Source: Pseudomonadales bacterium (GTDB lineage: Bacteria; Pseudomonadota; Gammaproteobacteria; Pseudomonadales; IMCC2047). From it: a stretch of 64,000 bases of DNA. The position numbers and the translations under genes are program-made. Shown here piece after piece: positions 42,767-51,923 of the stretch. The DNA lies in contig JACKNY010000001.1 of the NCBI GenBank assembly GCA_024234615.1, positions 834,501 to 898,500 on the forward strand, in the 5' to 3' direction. Numbering within the stretch: position 1 is the stretch's first letter; the number at the start of each line of letters is the position of its first letter. The notes under the pieces are model-generated. The model saw only the letters and a program-made list of their open reading frames with translations. It ran no database searches and was not told where the DNA came from.

Positions 42767-43189
42767 ATGGTTAAGCGCTTATTTAAAAAGTTACTCAATA
42801 AAAGCATGCTGTTAGAAGAAGGCCCTGCTTTGGCTGAGACTAGTAAAGGCTGGATAGGAGTGGATCTAGACGGCACTTTAGCGAGTTATGATGGATGGTA
42901 TGGTCCGGCATATATAGGCGAGCCGATTGAGCCAATGCTGCGACGTGTAAACGAATGGTTGGCGCAAGGAGTAGAGGTGCGCATTTTTACAGCGAGAGCA
43001 TCAGTGCCAGAGTACGTGCCCTATGTAAAACAATGGTTGGAAAAGCAAGGATTGCGCAGTTTAAGAGTGACTAATGAGAAGGATTTTGGCATGATTTGCC
43101 TGTGGGATGATAGATGTGTGGAGGTGGTGACAAACGAGGGAGTGCCAAAAATTAGCAACACCGAATCATCGCAACAGGAATTAGATTAA
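42767..43189 (+). CDS. Small HAD-like phosphatase-fold protein
   Basis: A 140-residue protein with HAD motif I, GVDLDGTLASYDGW, and a motif II-like VRIFTARASV, followed by WLEKQGLRSLRVTNEKDFGM and LWDDRCVEVV with acidic residues in place of motif IV. It is too short for a large cap domain. It could act on a small sugar phosphate or nucleotide. It sits between polysaccharide genes with about 100-bp gaps, and its role in the island is unproved. Confidence 0.65.
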   Translation: MVKRLFKKLLNKSMLLEEGPALAETSKGWIGVDLDGTLASYDGWYGPAYIGEPIEPMLRRVNEWLAQGVEVRIFTARASVPEYVPYVKQWLEKQGLRSLRVTNEKDFGMICLWDDRCVEVVTNEGVPKISNTESSQQELD

Positions 43190-43415
43190 TCCTTTGTAAG
43201 ATATATTAGATAGGACTGTCAAAAAATATTACAATAATGTTGCCGTTTGGTGCTTGTATTTGATACTAGTTTAGTAACCCATTGTTAAATGACCACATAT
43301 TTTTTTGGCGCGAAAATTGCGTACAACTATAAAAGGGTCAGAGCATGAGGGTTAGGATGAACGAAAAGAGCATTCGAGTTGAGCAGACAGGTAATCACTG
43401 CGAGGAATAAAATTA

Positions 43416-43694
43416 ATGAATACAGTGCTATTAATACTGGGAATTCTAGGTATTGGTGCCATCCTGATTGCGGCTTATGTGTTTACCGTTGCAGCCCGAA
43501 ATTATATCTCCGATTCAAACTCTTCATTAGAGGTGGTTGAAGACGAAGGTCAAAAAAGATTATATGTCGTGCGCACTCACCATGATCGTAGACAATTTAC
43601 TGGGAACACCAAGTTCCCCATAACCCTTCCAACAGGGGAGGTAGTTCGATTTGATAGGCGTAGCGCGACCGATCGCCGAGCGGTCAGCGCTTAG
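43416..43694 (+). CDS. Small single-pass membrane protein with arginine-rich tail
   Basis: A 92-residue protein with one N-terminal transmembrane helix (about residues 3-28, LLILGILGIGAILIAAYVF), then a soluble part ending RFDRRSATDRRAVSA. The DRR repeat tail is similar to tails seen in many small gammaproteobacterial proteins. GAGGAA lies before ATG 43416. I do not recognise a function. Confidence 0.6.
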   Translation: MNTVLLILGILGIGAILIAAYVFTVAARNYISDSNSSLEVVEDEGQKRLYVVRTHHDRRQFTGNTKFPITLPTGEVVRFDRRSATDRRAVSA

Positions 43695-43840
43695 TGATAT
43701 GGTAGGCTTTACGCCCGCCATTCTTGATTTACTATGACAAGCGAGTAATTTCGTTTAGTCGCTCATTAAGCATGTTTCCTTTCAATCCGTTCTAATAAAT
43801 TAAACTCATCTATCTCGGGTGCAAGTTTTAGGATTATCTT

Positions 43841-44773
43841 ATGGCTAAAGTTTTAGTGACGGGTGGTGCTGGGTTTATAGGCTCTCACCTAGTTGATCTT
43901 TTATTGCACGATGGCCGTGAGGTAAGGGTATTAGATGATTTGAGTAGCGGAAAAATTGATAATCTCCCTTTAGACAATCCCAAGCTTGAATTCATGCAAG
44001 GTTCCATCGAGGACTGTAATTGCGTAGAGACGGCCTGTATTAATGTAAGCGATGTGGTGCATCTGGCCGCTCTTGTGTCGGTGCCCGTGTCAATTCAGCA
44101 GCCAGCCAAGTCCGCGTCAATTAATCTTTTAGGGTTTTTAAATGTATTGAACCAACTGCGTTCACAAGACTTTAAAGGTCGTTTTATCTATGCTTCCAGC
44201 TCTGCAGTGTATGGAGGGGAACAACGAACAGCACAGCCATTAAGAGAGGTTGATGCGCCTGGGCAACTGCTCTCTCCCTATGCGGTGGACAAATATGCGA
44301 ATGAACTCTATGCCAATTTGTATGCAGATCTTTTTGGTTTGAGTACTCTCGGATTTCGATTTTTCAATGTTTACGGGCCGCGGCAGGATCCGAGCTCTGA
44401 TTATTCAGGAGTGATTTCCATTTTCATGGATAGAACTTCGAGAGGAGAGCAGATTGGTATATATGGTGACGGTGAGCAAGTAAGGGATTTTGTCTATGTC
44501 GGTGATCTGGTAAAAATGCTTCGTCAGGGTATCGCCAGCTCTTATCAAGGCGTGCTTAATATTGGCACGGGTACCGCGATTTCCATTAATCGATTAGCAG
44601 AGCTAATGAAAATTGTCTATGACAGAGATGCTCCTGTTGTACACCTCCCCGCGCGTGCGGGTGATATTTTATATTCCTGTGCGGATATAAAAATGCTACA
44701 AAATATACTGGGAGATAAACCAGAAACCTCACTAAACGAAGGGCTTTGCAAGCTTAAAGAGTGGTTGTCTTGA
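43841..44773 (+). CDS. NAD-dependent sugar epimerase (UDP-GlcNAc/Glc 4-epimerase-like SDR)
   Basis: A 310-residue extended SDR: KVLVTGGAGFIGSHLVDLLL (NAD motif), YASSSAVYGGE and SPYAVDKYANELYANLY with the catalytic Tyr and Lys, FFNVYGPRQDPSSDYSGVI, and GDGEQVRDFVYVGDL. It resembles WbpP/GalE-type 4-epimerases, so UDP-GlcNAc to UDP-GalNAc is a fair guess, but dehydratase-like relatives are hard to exclude. It is the last clear gene of the polysaccharide island. Confidence 0.85.
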   Translation: MAKVLVTGGAGFIGSHLVDLLLHDGREVRVLDDLSSGKIDNLPLDNPKLEFMQGSIEDCNCVETACINVSDVVHLAALVSVPVSIQQPAKSASINLLGFLNVLNQLRSQDFKGRFIYASSSAVYGGEQRTAQPLREVDAPGQLLSPYAVDKYANELYANLYADLFGLSTLGFRFFNVYGPRQDPSSDYSGVISIFMDRTSRGEQIGIYGDGEQVRDFVYVGDLVKMLRQGIASSYQGVLNIGTGTAISINRLAELMKIVYDRDAPVVHLPARAGDILYSCADIKMLQNILGDKPETSLNEGLCKLKEWLS

Positions 44774-44856
44774 GCTAGTTGGCCTAGTCAGAAGGGTAAA
44801 AGTAGAGGGAAAAATACCCCTTTGCCTGCTTCAGCAAAATGACTATCCGGCTGATA

Positions 44857-45102
44857 TTAAGCGGTTAGTTTATGTCTGCGATTGCTAGCCAGGGTGTTTA
44901 AAAAGTTATGCAGCGTACGATGATTTGCGAGCTGTATGAACTGAATAAAATCCTGTAATCCACTGCTGGCTTCGTCGCGGCTATCAAAAGGGCCAACATC
45001 GGTTCCTTCGCGTGTGGAAAAATACCAATGACTTTCCATGTTGAAAATCCTGGTGGAGCGAGGAGGAGGTTGACCTATTTCGCCTTGGCGATTCACCTTC
45101 AT
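44857..45102 (-). CDS. Small protein of a conserved gammaproteobacterial family (DUF6316-like)
   Basis: An 81-residue protein with RQGEIGQPPPRSTRIF and WYFSTREGTDVGPFDSRDEA, ending in a basic stretch. The WYF-TREG-GPF pattern is one I associate with the small family named DUF6316, of unknown function. No membrane segment. It is convergent with the epimerase gene and has a 213-bp gap to hspQ in which no further gene is visible. Confidence 0.6.
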   Translation of the reverse strand: MKVNRQGEIGQPPPRSTRIFNMESHWYFSTREGTDVGPFDSRDEASSGLQDFIQFIQLANHRTLHNFLNTLASNRRHKLTA

Positions 45103-45315
45103 TTTCTATCCCTCTAACGATCTAAACATGAAACTTCGTTTGTCTAATGCTGCTTTATTACACAATCACTCTCAATCTAGACATGAAAGCGCGTGTTCAG
45201 ATAGATATTACTTAATATTGTTCTGTATCTCAACCACATGTAAGTAAATAGCTATATTTACGTAATATATATCCTACAATCGATAATTTTAGTGTTTTGA
45301 GTGCGAATGAGGAGA

Positions 45316-45633
45316 TTAATTGGATTTAGTTTCATACAGTAAATATTTACTTCCATCGAACTGGCTGAAGTAGGTGTCAATATCCGGATGATTGATAGGT
45401 TCTGGTGCAGGGTAAATTCTCAGATTTTGCTCTGCAACATAGGTTTCGTGATTTGAGTTATGAACGAGTACGCGGTACCAGGGGTGATCTTTGGGTGGTC
45501 GGCTTTTCGCCATTAATTGATACCATTCGTCTGTTAGCATGAAATAGGGATCGACATCGATAATCACGCCTTGATAGTCAAACAGTTCGTGCTCGACAAG
45601 TTGGCCGACAAAGAATTTGGCCTGTTTAGACAT
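45316..45633 (-). CDS. hspQ: Heat-shock protein HspQ
   Basis: A 105-residue protein of the HspQ/YccV family. In E. coli it binds hemimethylated DNA and acts as a specificity factor for the Lon protease. The N-terminal part KFFVGQLVEHELFDYQGVI and the DHPWYRVLVHNSNHETYVAEQ segment are diagnostic. Length is normal. It is downstream of prc on the same strand with 20 bp between, which suggests co-transcription. Confidence 0.9.
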   Translation of the reverse strand: MSKQAKFFVGQLVEHELFDYQGVIIDVDPYFMLTDEWYQLMAKSRPPKDHPWYRVLVHNSNHETYVAEQNLRIYPAPEPINHPDIDTYFSQFDGSKYLLYETKSN

Positions 45634-45653
45634 CTTCTAATAGTCCAAGTTGG

Positions 45654-47705
45654 TTATTGATGTGCCAGCTGCCTACCGGATAAATTAATGTAATCAATGA
45701 GAATTTGGCCGCTTTCGGTAAGATATGGGTCTTCCTCTTCGTCTTGTGTGATGTCCTCAAGATTATCAATCGGCGCCAGGCCCTTGGTTTGACGTCTCTT
45801 GTTTTCGCTGGCTAGCCGCCATTCTTTAATTTTCTTTTCTTCCTCGAGACGCTGTGCCTCATTCAGTGAAACCCGTGTTTTAGCACGATTTTCCTGCAAG
45901 TGTTCGATTTGTATCAAGCGATGTATATAGTCCGGATTATGTTCGACTCTGGCTGCGTGTAGCTGTTTAAGATCCGCTGTTAACAGGCTGACATAACCAG
46001 CTTTTTTATACAATACGGGACGTATCGTATCCCAGGGCAGCGCGTCTTCAAGCGCATCCTCGCCAATTTCTGATTGATCAATTATTGAAGGGAAAGATAT
46101 GTCGGGAATGACACCCTGGTGCTGTGTGCTTTCTCCCGATATGCGGTAGAACTTAGCTTGAGTTATTTTTAACTGCCCTTCTTTGAGGGGTACTAAGGTT
46201 TGTACCGTACCTTTCCCGAAGGTTTGCCCGCCAATAACTAAGCCTCTTTGATAGTCCTGGATCGCACCGGCAAAAATCTCAGAAGCCGAGGCGCTGAGCC
46301 GATTAACCATAACAGCTAGTGGACCGCTGTAAACAATTTCCGGGTCGGAGTCCTTTAAAACGTTAACCTGGCCACGGGCGCTCCGTACCTGTACTGTCTC
46401 GCCGGTTTTGATGAATAGCCCGACTAGCGCATTAGCTTCGCTCAAAGCACCTCCACCATTATTGCGAAGATCGATAATAATTCCTTCAACCTGTTCTTCC
46501 TTTAGCTCTTTCAATAACCGCTTAACATCTCGTGTGGTGCTTTTGTAGTTTGGATCGCCTGCTTGATAAGCGTCAAAATCAGCGTAAAAAGTTGGAATAT
46601 CGATGACACCAATCTTATGGCTGGCATCTCCCGATTTAATATTTAAAACTTGCTTCTTAGCTGCCTGTTCCTCTAATAGCACCTTGTTACGGACAATCAC
46701 GATTTCTTTAGGCTGTTCATTCTCGGCGTCTTTAGGAATGATTTCCAGTCTAACGGTAGTGCCTTTAGGGCCACGGATTAGATCGACCACCTCGTCCAGA
46801 CGCCAGCCAATAACATCAACCATTTCTTCTTGATCCTGGGCGACACCGACAATACGATCGGCAGGGTTTAATTGCTTGGTCAGATCTGCCGGGCCTCCAG
46901 GGACAAGCCTCACCACCTTGGTGAATTCTTCCTCCGCTTGCAGCACCGCACCGATACCTTCTAACGAAAGGCTCATATTAATATTGAAGCTCTCTGAACG
47001 TCTGGGCGCAAAATATTCGGTATGAGGGTCGTAGCTTTGCGTAACAACATTCATGTATAGCTGAAAAGCATCCTCTAAATTAGTTTGATCCAATTGGTGC
47101 AATTGGTTGCGATAACGCTTGATCAATAGCTCTCCGATCTCATTTGGTTCCTTCTTGGCGAGTTTGAGGTTCAGCGCTGCGTGCTTTAGACGTTTAAACC
47201 AGAGTTCGTCAAGCTCGACTTTGGTATTAGCCCAACTGGCGTTTTTACGATCAACTTCTATATCATCCTGAGTGCTGAAATCAAAAATTTTAGGGTTATT
47301 TGTTTCTAATTGGATGATTAGCCAATTGAGTCGGTCAGCGACACGTTGTTGGTATTGGTTGAAAATTGCCAGAGCGGGCTCGAGATCACCCTTATTAAGG
47401 GCGTTATCAAGACCATAGCGATAAATTTCAAATTGCTCGATATCACTTTGCAGTAAATAGCTTTTGGTAGAGTCAAGACGAGCTAAATACTTATCCAATA
47501 ATTTGGCGGAAAAATCATTGTCGATACTGATATAGCGGTAGTGGTGCAATCTTAGCTGATTAACTATTTCAATACTGGTTTGCTTGAGCGATTCGTTGCC
47601 AAGGGCTGATAAATTAGCCGCATGGCTATTCGATATTAGTGTTGTAAAAACGAATAATAAAAGACTTAACCTAGTGTTACGTTTATAAAAATTAAAAATA
47701 GCCAT
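45654..47705 (-). CDS. prc: Tail-specific protease Prc (S41 family)
   Basis: A 683-residue periplasmic carboxy-terminal protease, the same size as E. coli Prc. Signal peptide of about 29 residues (LLLFVFTTLISNSHA), PDZ domain (about 235-320, SLEGIGAVLQAEEEFTKVV) and S41 catalytic core with the nucleophile in VNRLSASASEIFAGAI and the lysine in GQTFGKGTVQTL. It trims or degrades periplasmic proteins such as peptidoglycan hydrolases and lipoproteins in other species. It is divergent from the FKBP gene. Confidence 0.95.
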   Translation of the reverse strand: MAIFNFYKRNTRLSLLLFVFTTLISNSHAANLSALGNESLKQTSIEIVNQLRLHHYRYISIDNDFSAKLLDKYLARLDSTKSYLLQSDIEQFEIYRYGLDNALNKGDLEPALAIFNQYQQRVADRLNWLIIQLETNNPKIFDFSTQDDIEVDRKNASWANTKVELDELWFKRLKHAALNLKLAKKEPNEIGELLIKRYRNQLHQLDQTNLEDAFQLYMNVVTQSYDPHTEYFAPRRSESFNINMSLSLEGIGAVLQAEEEFTKVVRLVPGGPADLTKQLNPADRIVGVAQDQEEMVDVIGWRLDEVVDLIRGPKGTTVRLEIIPKDAENEQPKEIVIVRNKVLLEEQAAKKQVLNIKSGDASHKIGVIDIPTFYADFDAYQAGDPNYKSTTRDVKRLLKELKEEQVEGIIIDLRNNGGGALSEANALVGLFIKTGETVQVRSARGQVNVLKDSDPEIVYSGPLAVMVNRLSASASEIFAGAIQDYQRGLVIGGQTFGKGTVQTLVPLKEGQLKITQAKFYRISGESTQHQGVIPDISFPSIIDQSEIGEDALEDALPWDTIRPVLYKKAGYVSLLTADLKQLHAARVEHNPDYIHRLIQIEHLQENRAKTRVSLNEAQRLEEEKKIKEWRLASENKRRQTKGLAPIDNLEDITQDEEEDPYLTESGQILIDYINLSGRQLAHQ

Positions 47706-47890
47706 AAATCCTGTTCCAGTTACGCTGACGCTCGCGCTACAATAGCCCGCTCCTATTTTAGGACTTTCGCCGGTAATGGGAGTTCATTGTCTTTAAAACA
47801 GCACTTGTCGTTATTGCTGAATGTAAGATAAAACCCACCTACCAAAATGATCATAGCGGTTTCGCGTTATTAAGTTTAGGGAATAATCTC

Positions 47891-48625
47891 ATGATTCGCA
47901 CTTTTTATCTTATTTTAGCAATGCTTGTTTTCACTCTGGTTGGTTGTGATAACAAAAATACCGATTCGACCAAGACTGAAGAAGCCTTGACCTTGGCGTC
48001 GGATGAAGACAAATTAAGTTATGGTGTTGGCCTCAACATCGGTGGTGGCTTGGTGCAGCAGGGGTTGCCCGGCATCAATAGCGAGGCCATATTTCAAGGC
48101 ATTAGAGATTCCTTGAGCGGCGCCGAACCGATGGTTAATCAAGAAGAATTGGAGCAGGTGTTAGGACGCCTACGCGACAGAGAACAAGCTAAACTTGATG
48201 CGGTGGCAGAAGAAAATGCGGCTAAGGGCGCTAGCTTTTTAGCTGAAAATGGCTCTCGTGAAGGAGTGGTAACCACTGAGTCCGGACTTCAGTATGAAGT
48301 GCTCACCGCTGGTGAAGGTGCTCAACCCAACTCAGATAGCCTAGTTAAAACCCATTATCATGGCACCTTGATTGACGGTACGGTTTTCGACAGTTCTGTC
48401 GACCGGGGAGAGCCGACACAGTTTGCCGTTAATCAGGTTATTCCAGGTTGGACCGAAGCGTTACAACTCATGAAAGTTGGTAGTAAATGGCGCCTTTATA
48501 TTCCCGCCGAGTTAGCCTATGGCGAAATGAGTCCTGGCGCAGCTATCCCGCCAAATTCAACGCTTATCTTTGACGTGGAGTTACTGGAAATTGTGAAACC
48601 AGAGAAAACCGCCGCTAGTGAATAA
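47891..48625 (+). CDS. FKBP-type peptidyl-prolyl isomerase, lipoprotein
   Basis: A 244-residue FkpA/Mip-like isomerase that assists folding in the periplasm. The N-terminus has a lipoprotein signal ending in the lipobox LVGC (Cys19). An FKBP_N dimerisation helix region (about 40-130) with heptads and the FKBP catalytic domain (about 140-238) follow: VKTHYHGTLIDGTVFDSS, IPGWTEALQLMKVGSKWRL and IPPNSTLIFDVELL. The next gene starts at GTG 48618, overlapping this stop by 8 bp. Confidence 0.92.
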   Translation: MIRTFYLILAMLVFTLVGCDNKNTDSTKTEEALTLASDEDKLSYGVGLNIGGGLVQQGLPGINSEAIFQGIRDSLSGAEPMVNQEELEQVLGRLRDREQAKLDAVAEENAAKGASFLAENGSREGVVTTESGLQYEVLTAGEGAQPNSDSLVKTHYHGTLIDGTVFDSSVDRGEPTQFAVNQVIPGWTEALQLMKVGSKWRLYIPAELAYGEMSPGAAIPPNSTLIFDVELLEIVKPEKTAASE

Positions 48626-49949
48626 AAACGCATTAAATCAAGCGGAGTTAAATCAAGGCTTAATTCGCTTTTTACAAGCATCACCGACGCCATTTCATGC
48701 GGTTCGGGAAATGGCGTTAACCTTGTCTCAGGTGGGCTATCAGCGCCTATTCGAGCAGGATGAATGGGCATTGTCGGCTGCTGGTAAATATTATGTGACG
48801 CGCAACGACTCGTCGATCATCGCATTTAATCTTAGCGGCCAAGACCTGCGTCAGTCGGGCTTGCGTATGGTTGGTGCGCATACCGATAGCCCCTGTTTAA
48901 AAATCAAGCCTAATCCTGAAATGAGTATTAAAGGCTTCCGCCAACTCGGTGTTGAAGTGTACGGTGGTGCGCTATTAAATCCTTGGTTTGATCGTGATCT
49001 ATCTTTAGCCGGGCGGGTTACTTATGCAGATAAAACGGGCGCGATCAAAAATGCTCTGATTGATTTTAAGCAGCCGGTCGCAACTATACCTAGTCTCGCC
49101 ATCCATCTGGATAAAGAAGCGAACACGGCGCGCAGTATTAATGCGCAGACCGATATACCGATCGTGCTTGGGCTGTGGCCACAGGATGAGCCTTGGAGTT
49201 TTAAGGAGCTCGTTCTAGAACAGTTAACAAAGGATGGTCTGGAAGCTAGTCATGTGCTGGATTATGAAATCTATTGTTACGATACCGAAGCTCCGGCAAT
49301 TACCGGATTAAATCAGGAATTTATCGCGAGCGCTCGGTTAGATAACCTGTTGAGCTGTTATCTGGGATTGCAGGCGCTGTTACAGGCACAGAGTAATGAA
49401 CAGTGCCGTCCCAGTCTTTTAGTCTGCTCTGACCATGAAGAGGTCGGTAGTGGCTCTGCTGCGGGCGCACGCGGTAATTTGTTGCAAACCGTGTTAGAGC
49501 GCCTGGCCCCCGAGTCGCAATCTCGTCATCAAACCGTTGCTAACTCAATGATGGTTTCGGTGGATAACGCTCACGGTATTCATCCGAACTATGCCGCGAA
49601 ATATGATGATAATCACGGCCCATTGTTTAACGCGGGGCCGGTGATCAAGGTCAATGCCTCGCAGCGCTATGCCACGAATAGTGAAACGGGCGCAGTGTTT
49701 AGGCAGTTGTGTGCTAGTCAAGAAGTGCCAGTACAGTCATTTGTAGTACGGTCGGATATGGGGTGCGGCTCTACCATTGGGCCCATCACTGCCACTGAAA
49801 TTGGCGTACGAACGCTGGATATCGGTATCCCCACTTTTGCCATGCACTCCATTCGTGAGCTGGCCGGTAGTCAGGATACGGTTCACCTGTTCAAAGCACT
49901 TAGCGCCTTTTATCAGCTCGATAGTATTCCTCGGAGCAGCTGTGTCTGA
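48618..49949 (+). CDS. M18-family aminopeptidase (ApeB-like)
   Basis: A 443-residue metallo-aminopeptidase of the aspartyl-aminopeptidase family, cytoplasmic. Metal and catalytic motifs: VGAHTDSPCLKIKPNP, SARLDNLLSCYLGL, CSDHEEVGSGSAAGARGN and the late histidine in PTFAMHSIRE. Length matches the family. It starts with GTG inside the FKBP stop region and ends overlapping the hemH start by 8 bp, so the three genes are tightly coupled. Confidence 0.92.
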   Translation: MNKNALNQAELNQGLIRFLQASPTPFHAVREMALTLSQVGYQRLFEQDEWALSAAGKYYVTRNDSSIIAFNLSGQDLRQSGLRMVGAHTDSPCLKIKPNPEMSIKGFRQLGVEVYGGALLNPWFDRDLSLAGRVTYADKTGAIKNALIDFKQPVATIPSLAIHLDKEANTARSINAQTDIPIVLGLWPQDEPWSFKELVLEQLTKDGLEASHVLDYEIYCYDTEAPAITGLNQEFIASARLDNLLSCYLGLQALLQAQSNEQCRPSLLVCSDHEEVGSGSAAGARGNLLQTVLERLAPESQSRHQTVANSMMVSVDNAHGIHPNYAAKYDDNHGPLFNAGPVIKVNASQRYATNSETGAVFRQLCASQEVPVQSFVVRSDMGCGSTIGPITATEIGVRTLDIGIPTFAMHSIRELAGSQDTVHLFKALSAFYQLDSIPRSSCV

Positions 49950-50946
49950 GCAGCGCGAGCAGCGAACGCCTAACGTTGGTGTGCTGCTGGTTAATTTAGG
50001 GACGCCAGATCAGCCTACCAGTTCCGCTGTCCGGCGTTACCTTCGTGAATTCCTTTCCGATCCGCGTGTGATCGATACTCCCCGACTACTCTGGTGGTTT
50101 ATCCTCAATGGCATAATTTTACTGGTGCGCCCGGCTAAGGTGGCAAAACTCTATCAGGCCGTCTGGACAGAAGCGGGTTCGCCCTTGCTCGCCATCGGTA
50201 AGCGCCAGGCGCAAGCACTACAGTTGGAGCTTGAGCAGCGCACATCAGCAAAAATCCCCGTGGTGTTAGCCATGACTTACGGCAACCCATCCGTGTCCCA
50301 GGCGCTTGACGATTTGCGTGACCAAGGTTGTGAAAAAATATTGGTGCTGCCACTGTATCCACAATATTCCGGCACCACCACTGCTGCTGTATATGATGCG
50401 GTAGCGAAAGCTTTACGGCAGCAGCCGGATATACCGGGATTGCGCTTTATCAAGGATTATCACCTGTTGGATGGATATATAGAAGCGTTGGCAGAGTCGG
50501 TGCAAGAGCACTGGCAGTCAAACGGGCAGGCTCAGCGTTTGCTGATGTCTTTTCATGGTGTGCCTGAGCGCTATGTTGATGCGGGTGATCCCTACGTTGG
50601 GCAATGTCGAGCAACGGCACAAGCACTCGCCGACAAATTAGCCCTGAGTGATGATCAATGGCTGTGCAGTTTCCAATCCCGCTTTGGCCCGGCGGAATGG
50701 GTGAAACCCTATACGGATAAAGTTTTGCAAGCCTGGGGCAAAGAGGGTGTCGAAAGTGTCGATGTGATTTGCCCCGCATTTGCTGCGGATTGCTTGGAAA
50801 CCCTGGAAGAAATTAAGATTCAAAATCGTGATTTTTTCCTCGAAGCGGGGGGCAAAGAGTACCGTTATATTCCAGCACTCAATGATCGCGCTGCGTTTAT
50901 ACAATGTCTGGCTTCCCTGGTGGAAAACAACAGTGGAGGGTGGTGA
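49942..50946 (+). CDS. hemH: Ferrochelatase
   Basis: Inserts Fe(II) into protoporphyrin IX in the last step of haem synthesis. I start it at GTG 49942 (MSEQREQRTPNVGVLLVN), which gives a normal 334-residue enzyme; longer in-frame extension lies inside the aminopeptidase gene. Motifs: VGVLLVNLGTPDQPTSSAVR, the metal-site histidine in SFHGVPERYVDAGDPY and the acidic helix CPAFAADCLETLEEI. It overlaps the next gene by one base (TGATG). Confidence 0.94.
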   Translation: MSEQREQRTPNVGVLLVNLGTPDQPTSSAVRRYLREFLSDPRVIDTPRLLWWFILNGIILLVRPAKVAKLYQAVWTEAGSPLLAIGKRQAQALQLELEQRTSAKIPVVLAMTYGNPSVSQALDDLRDQGCEKILVLPLYPQYSGTTTAAVYDAVAKALRQQPDIPGLRFIKDYHLLDGYIEALAESVQEHWQSNGQAQRLLMSFHGVPERYVDAGDPYVGQCRATAQALADKLALSDDQWLCSFQSRFGPAEWVKPYTDKVLQAWGKEGVESVDVICPAFAADCLETLEEIKIQNRDFFLEAGGKEYRYIPALNDRAAFIQCLASLVENNSGGW

Positions 50947-51614
50947 TGCGAAAATATGAATGGATTTATCAGCACGCGCTGGAGCAAAAGGGTGGCGTAA
51001 AAGCGTTGGAGGCTTTGCTACCACAAGCAAAGTCAGCCGCAGAGTTGGCTGTTGTCAGCGATGATCGCTATTTGTCGGAAATATCCCGCCGCGTCTTCCG
51101 CGCCGGACTCAAACACGAAATGGTCGATAAAAAGTGGCCGGCGTTTGAGGAAGTCTTTTACAACTTCGAGCCCAATAAACTGGTGCTAATGAGTGACGAA
51201 GCGTTGGAAAACACTTTGCAGGATAAACGTATTATTCGGCATTGGGGGAAAATTAAATCAATTCGCCACAATGCACTCATGCTCGTTGAAGTAGCACAGC
51301 AATACGGCAGCTTCGGAAAGTTTCTGGCGCAGTGGCCAACAACTGATATCGTGGGTTTATGGAAGTGGCTGGTCAAGCAGGGAAAGCAATTGGGCGGCAA
51401 CTCCGGCCCCTATTTTCTGCGGATGGTGGGCAAAGATACCTTTGTGCTGACTAACGATGTGGTGGCGGCCCTGGTAGCGCAGGGGATTGTTGACAAAAAG
51501 CCGACCAGCCAGACAGATTTGCAGTTGGTACAAGCCGCTTTTAATCAGTGGCAAGAGCAAAGTGGGCGACCACTTTGTCAGATTAGTCGCATGCTGGCCT
51601 TTTGTGTCGGCTAA
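50946..51614 (+). CDS. DNA-3-methyladenine glycosylase I-type protein
   Basis: A 222-residue HhH-GPD-fold protein of a TagI-related group found in Pseudomonas and relatives. Visible parts include ISRRVFRAGLKHEMVDKKWP, QDKRIIRHWGKIKSIRHNA and FLRMVGKDTFVLTNDVVAAL. It lacks the N-terminal CxWC-type zinc motif of classical Tag, so activity is probable but not certain. It would remove alkylated bases in base-excision repair. It starts one base inside the hemH stop. Confidence 0.8.
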   Translation: MRKYEWIYQHALEQKGGVKALEALLPQAKSAAELAVVSDDRYLSEISRRVFRAGLKHEMVDKKWPAFEEVFYNFEPNKLVLMSDEALENTLQDKRIIRHWGKIKSIRHNALMLVEVAQQYGSFGKFLAQWPTTDIVGLWKWLVKQGKQLGGNSGPYFLRMVGKDTFVLTNDVVAALVAQGIVDKKPTSQTDLQLVQAAFNQWQEQSGRPLCQISRMLAFCVG

Positions 51615-51728
51615 AAAGGTTATGGTAAGCGCAAAAATTTTGGATTTTATGCGCTACAGCTTGACCTTGGAGAATTGTATTCATACAATGCGCGCCTCTT
51701 TGAAGGTTTACCACCGTTTTGTCACAAC

Positions 51729-51804
51729 GTCCCCTTCGTCTAGAGGCCTAGGACACTGCCCTTTCACGGCGGTAACAGGGGTTCGAACCCCCTAGGGGAC
51801 GCCA
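51729..51804 (+). tRNA. tRNA-Glu (anticodon UUC)
   Basis: A 76-nt cloverleaf with encoded CCA: acceptor stem GTCCCCT/AGGGGAC, anticodon loop CTTTCAC with TTC, T-arm AGGGGTTCGAACCCCCT. A terminator follows at once. No second tRNA is visible beside it. Confidence 0.97.
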
Positions 51805-51810
51805 TTTCGA

Positions 51811-51842
51811 AAGCCCAGCCATGTGCTGGGCTTTTTTTTTCA
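51811..51842 (+). terminator. Rho-independent terminator of tRNA-Glu
   Basis: AAGCCCAGC pairs with GCTGGGCTT around a 5-nt loop, followed by ten or more T residues. Confidence 0.93.
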
Positions 51843-51923
51843 AGCTTATAGTTCTAAGTAGACCCCGTCTGCGACTGGCGCAGTTATTTCCCAATTAATA
51901 GCACTTGCCAGTAAAATGCACGA

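Noticed and set aside
44790..44822. Possible bidirectional terminator between the epimerase gene and the DUF6316-like gene
   Set aside because: Only short, interrupted pairing (AGGG with CCCT) could be drawn.
50135..51030. Long minus-strand frames opposite hemH and the glycosylase gene (up to 130 residues)
   Set aside because: They overlap two well-supported plus-strand genes and show no recognisable domain.
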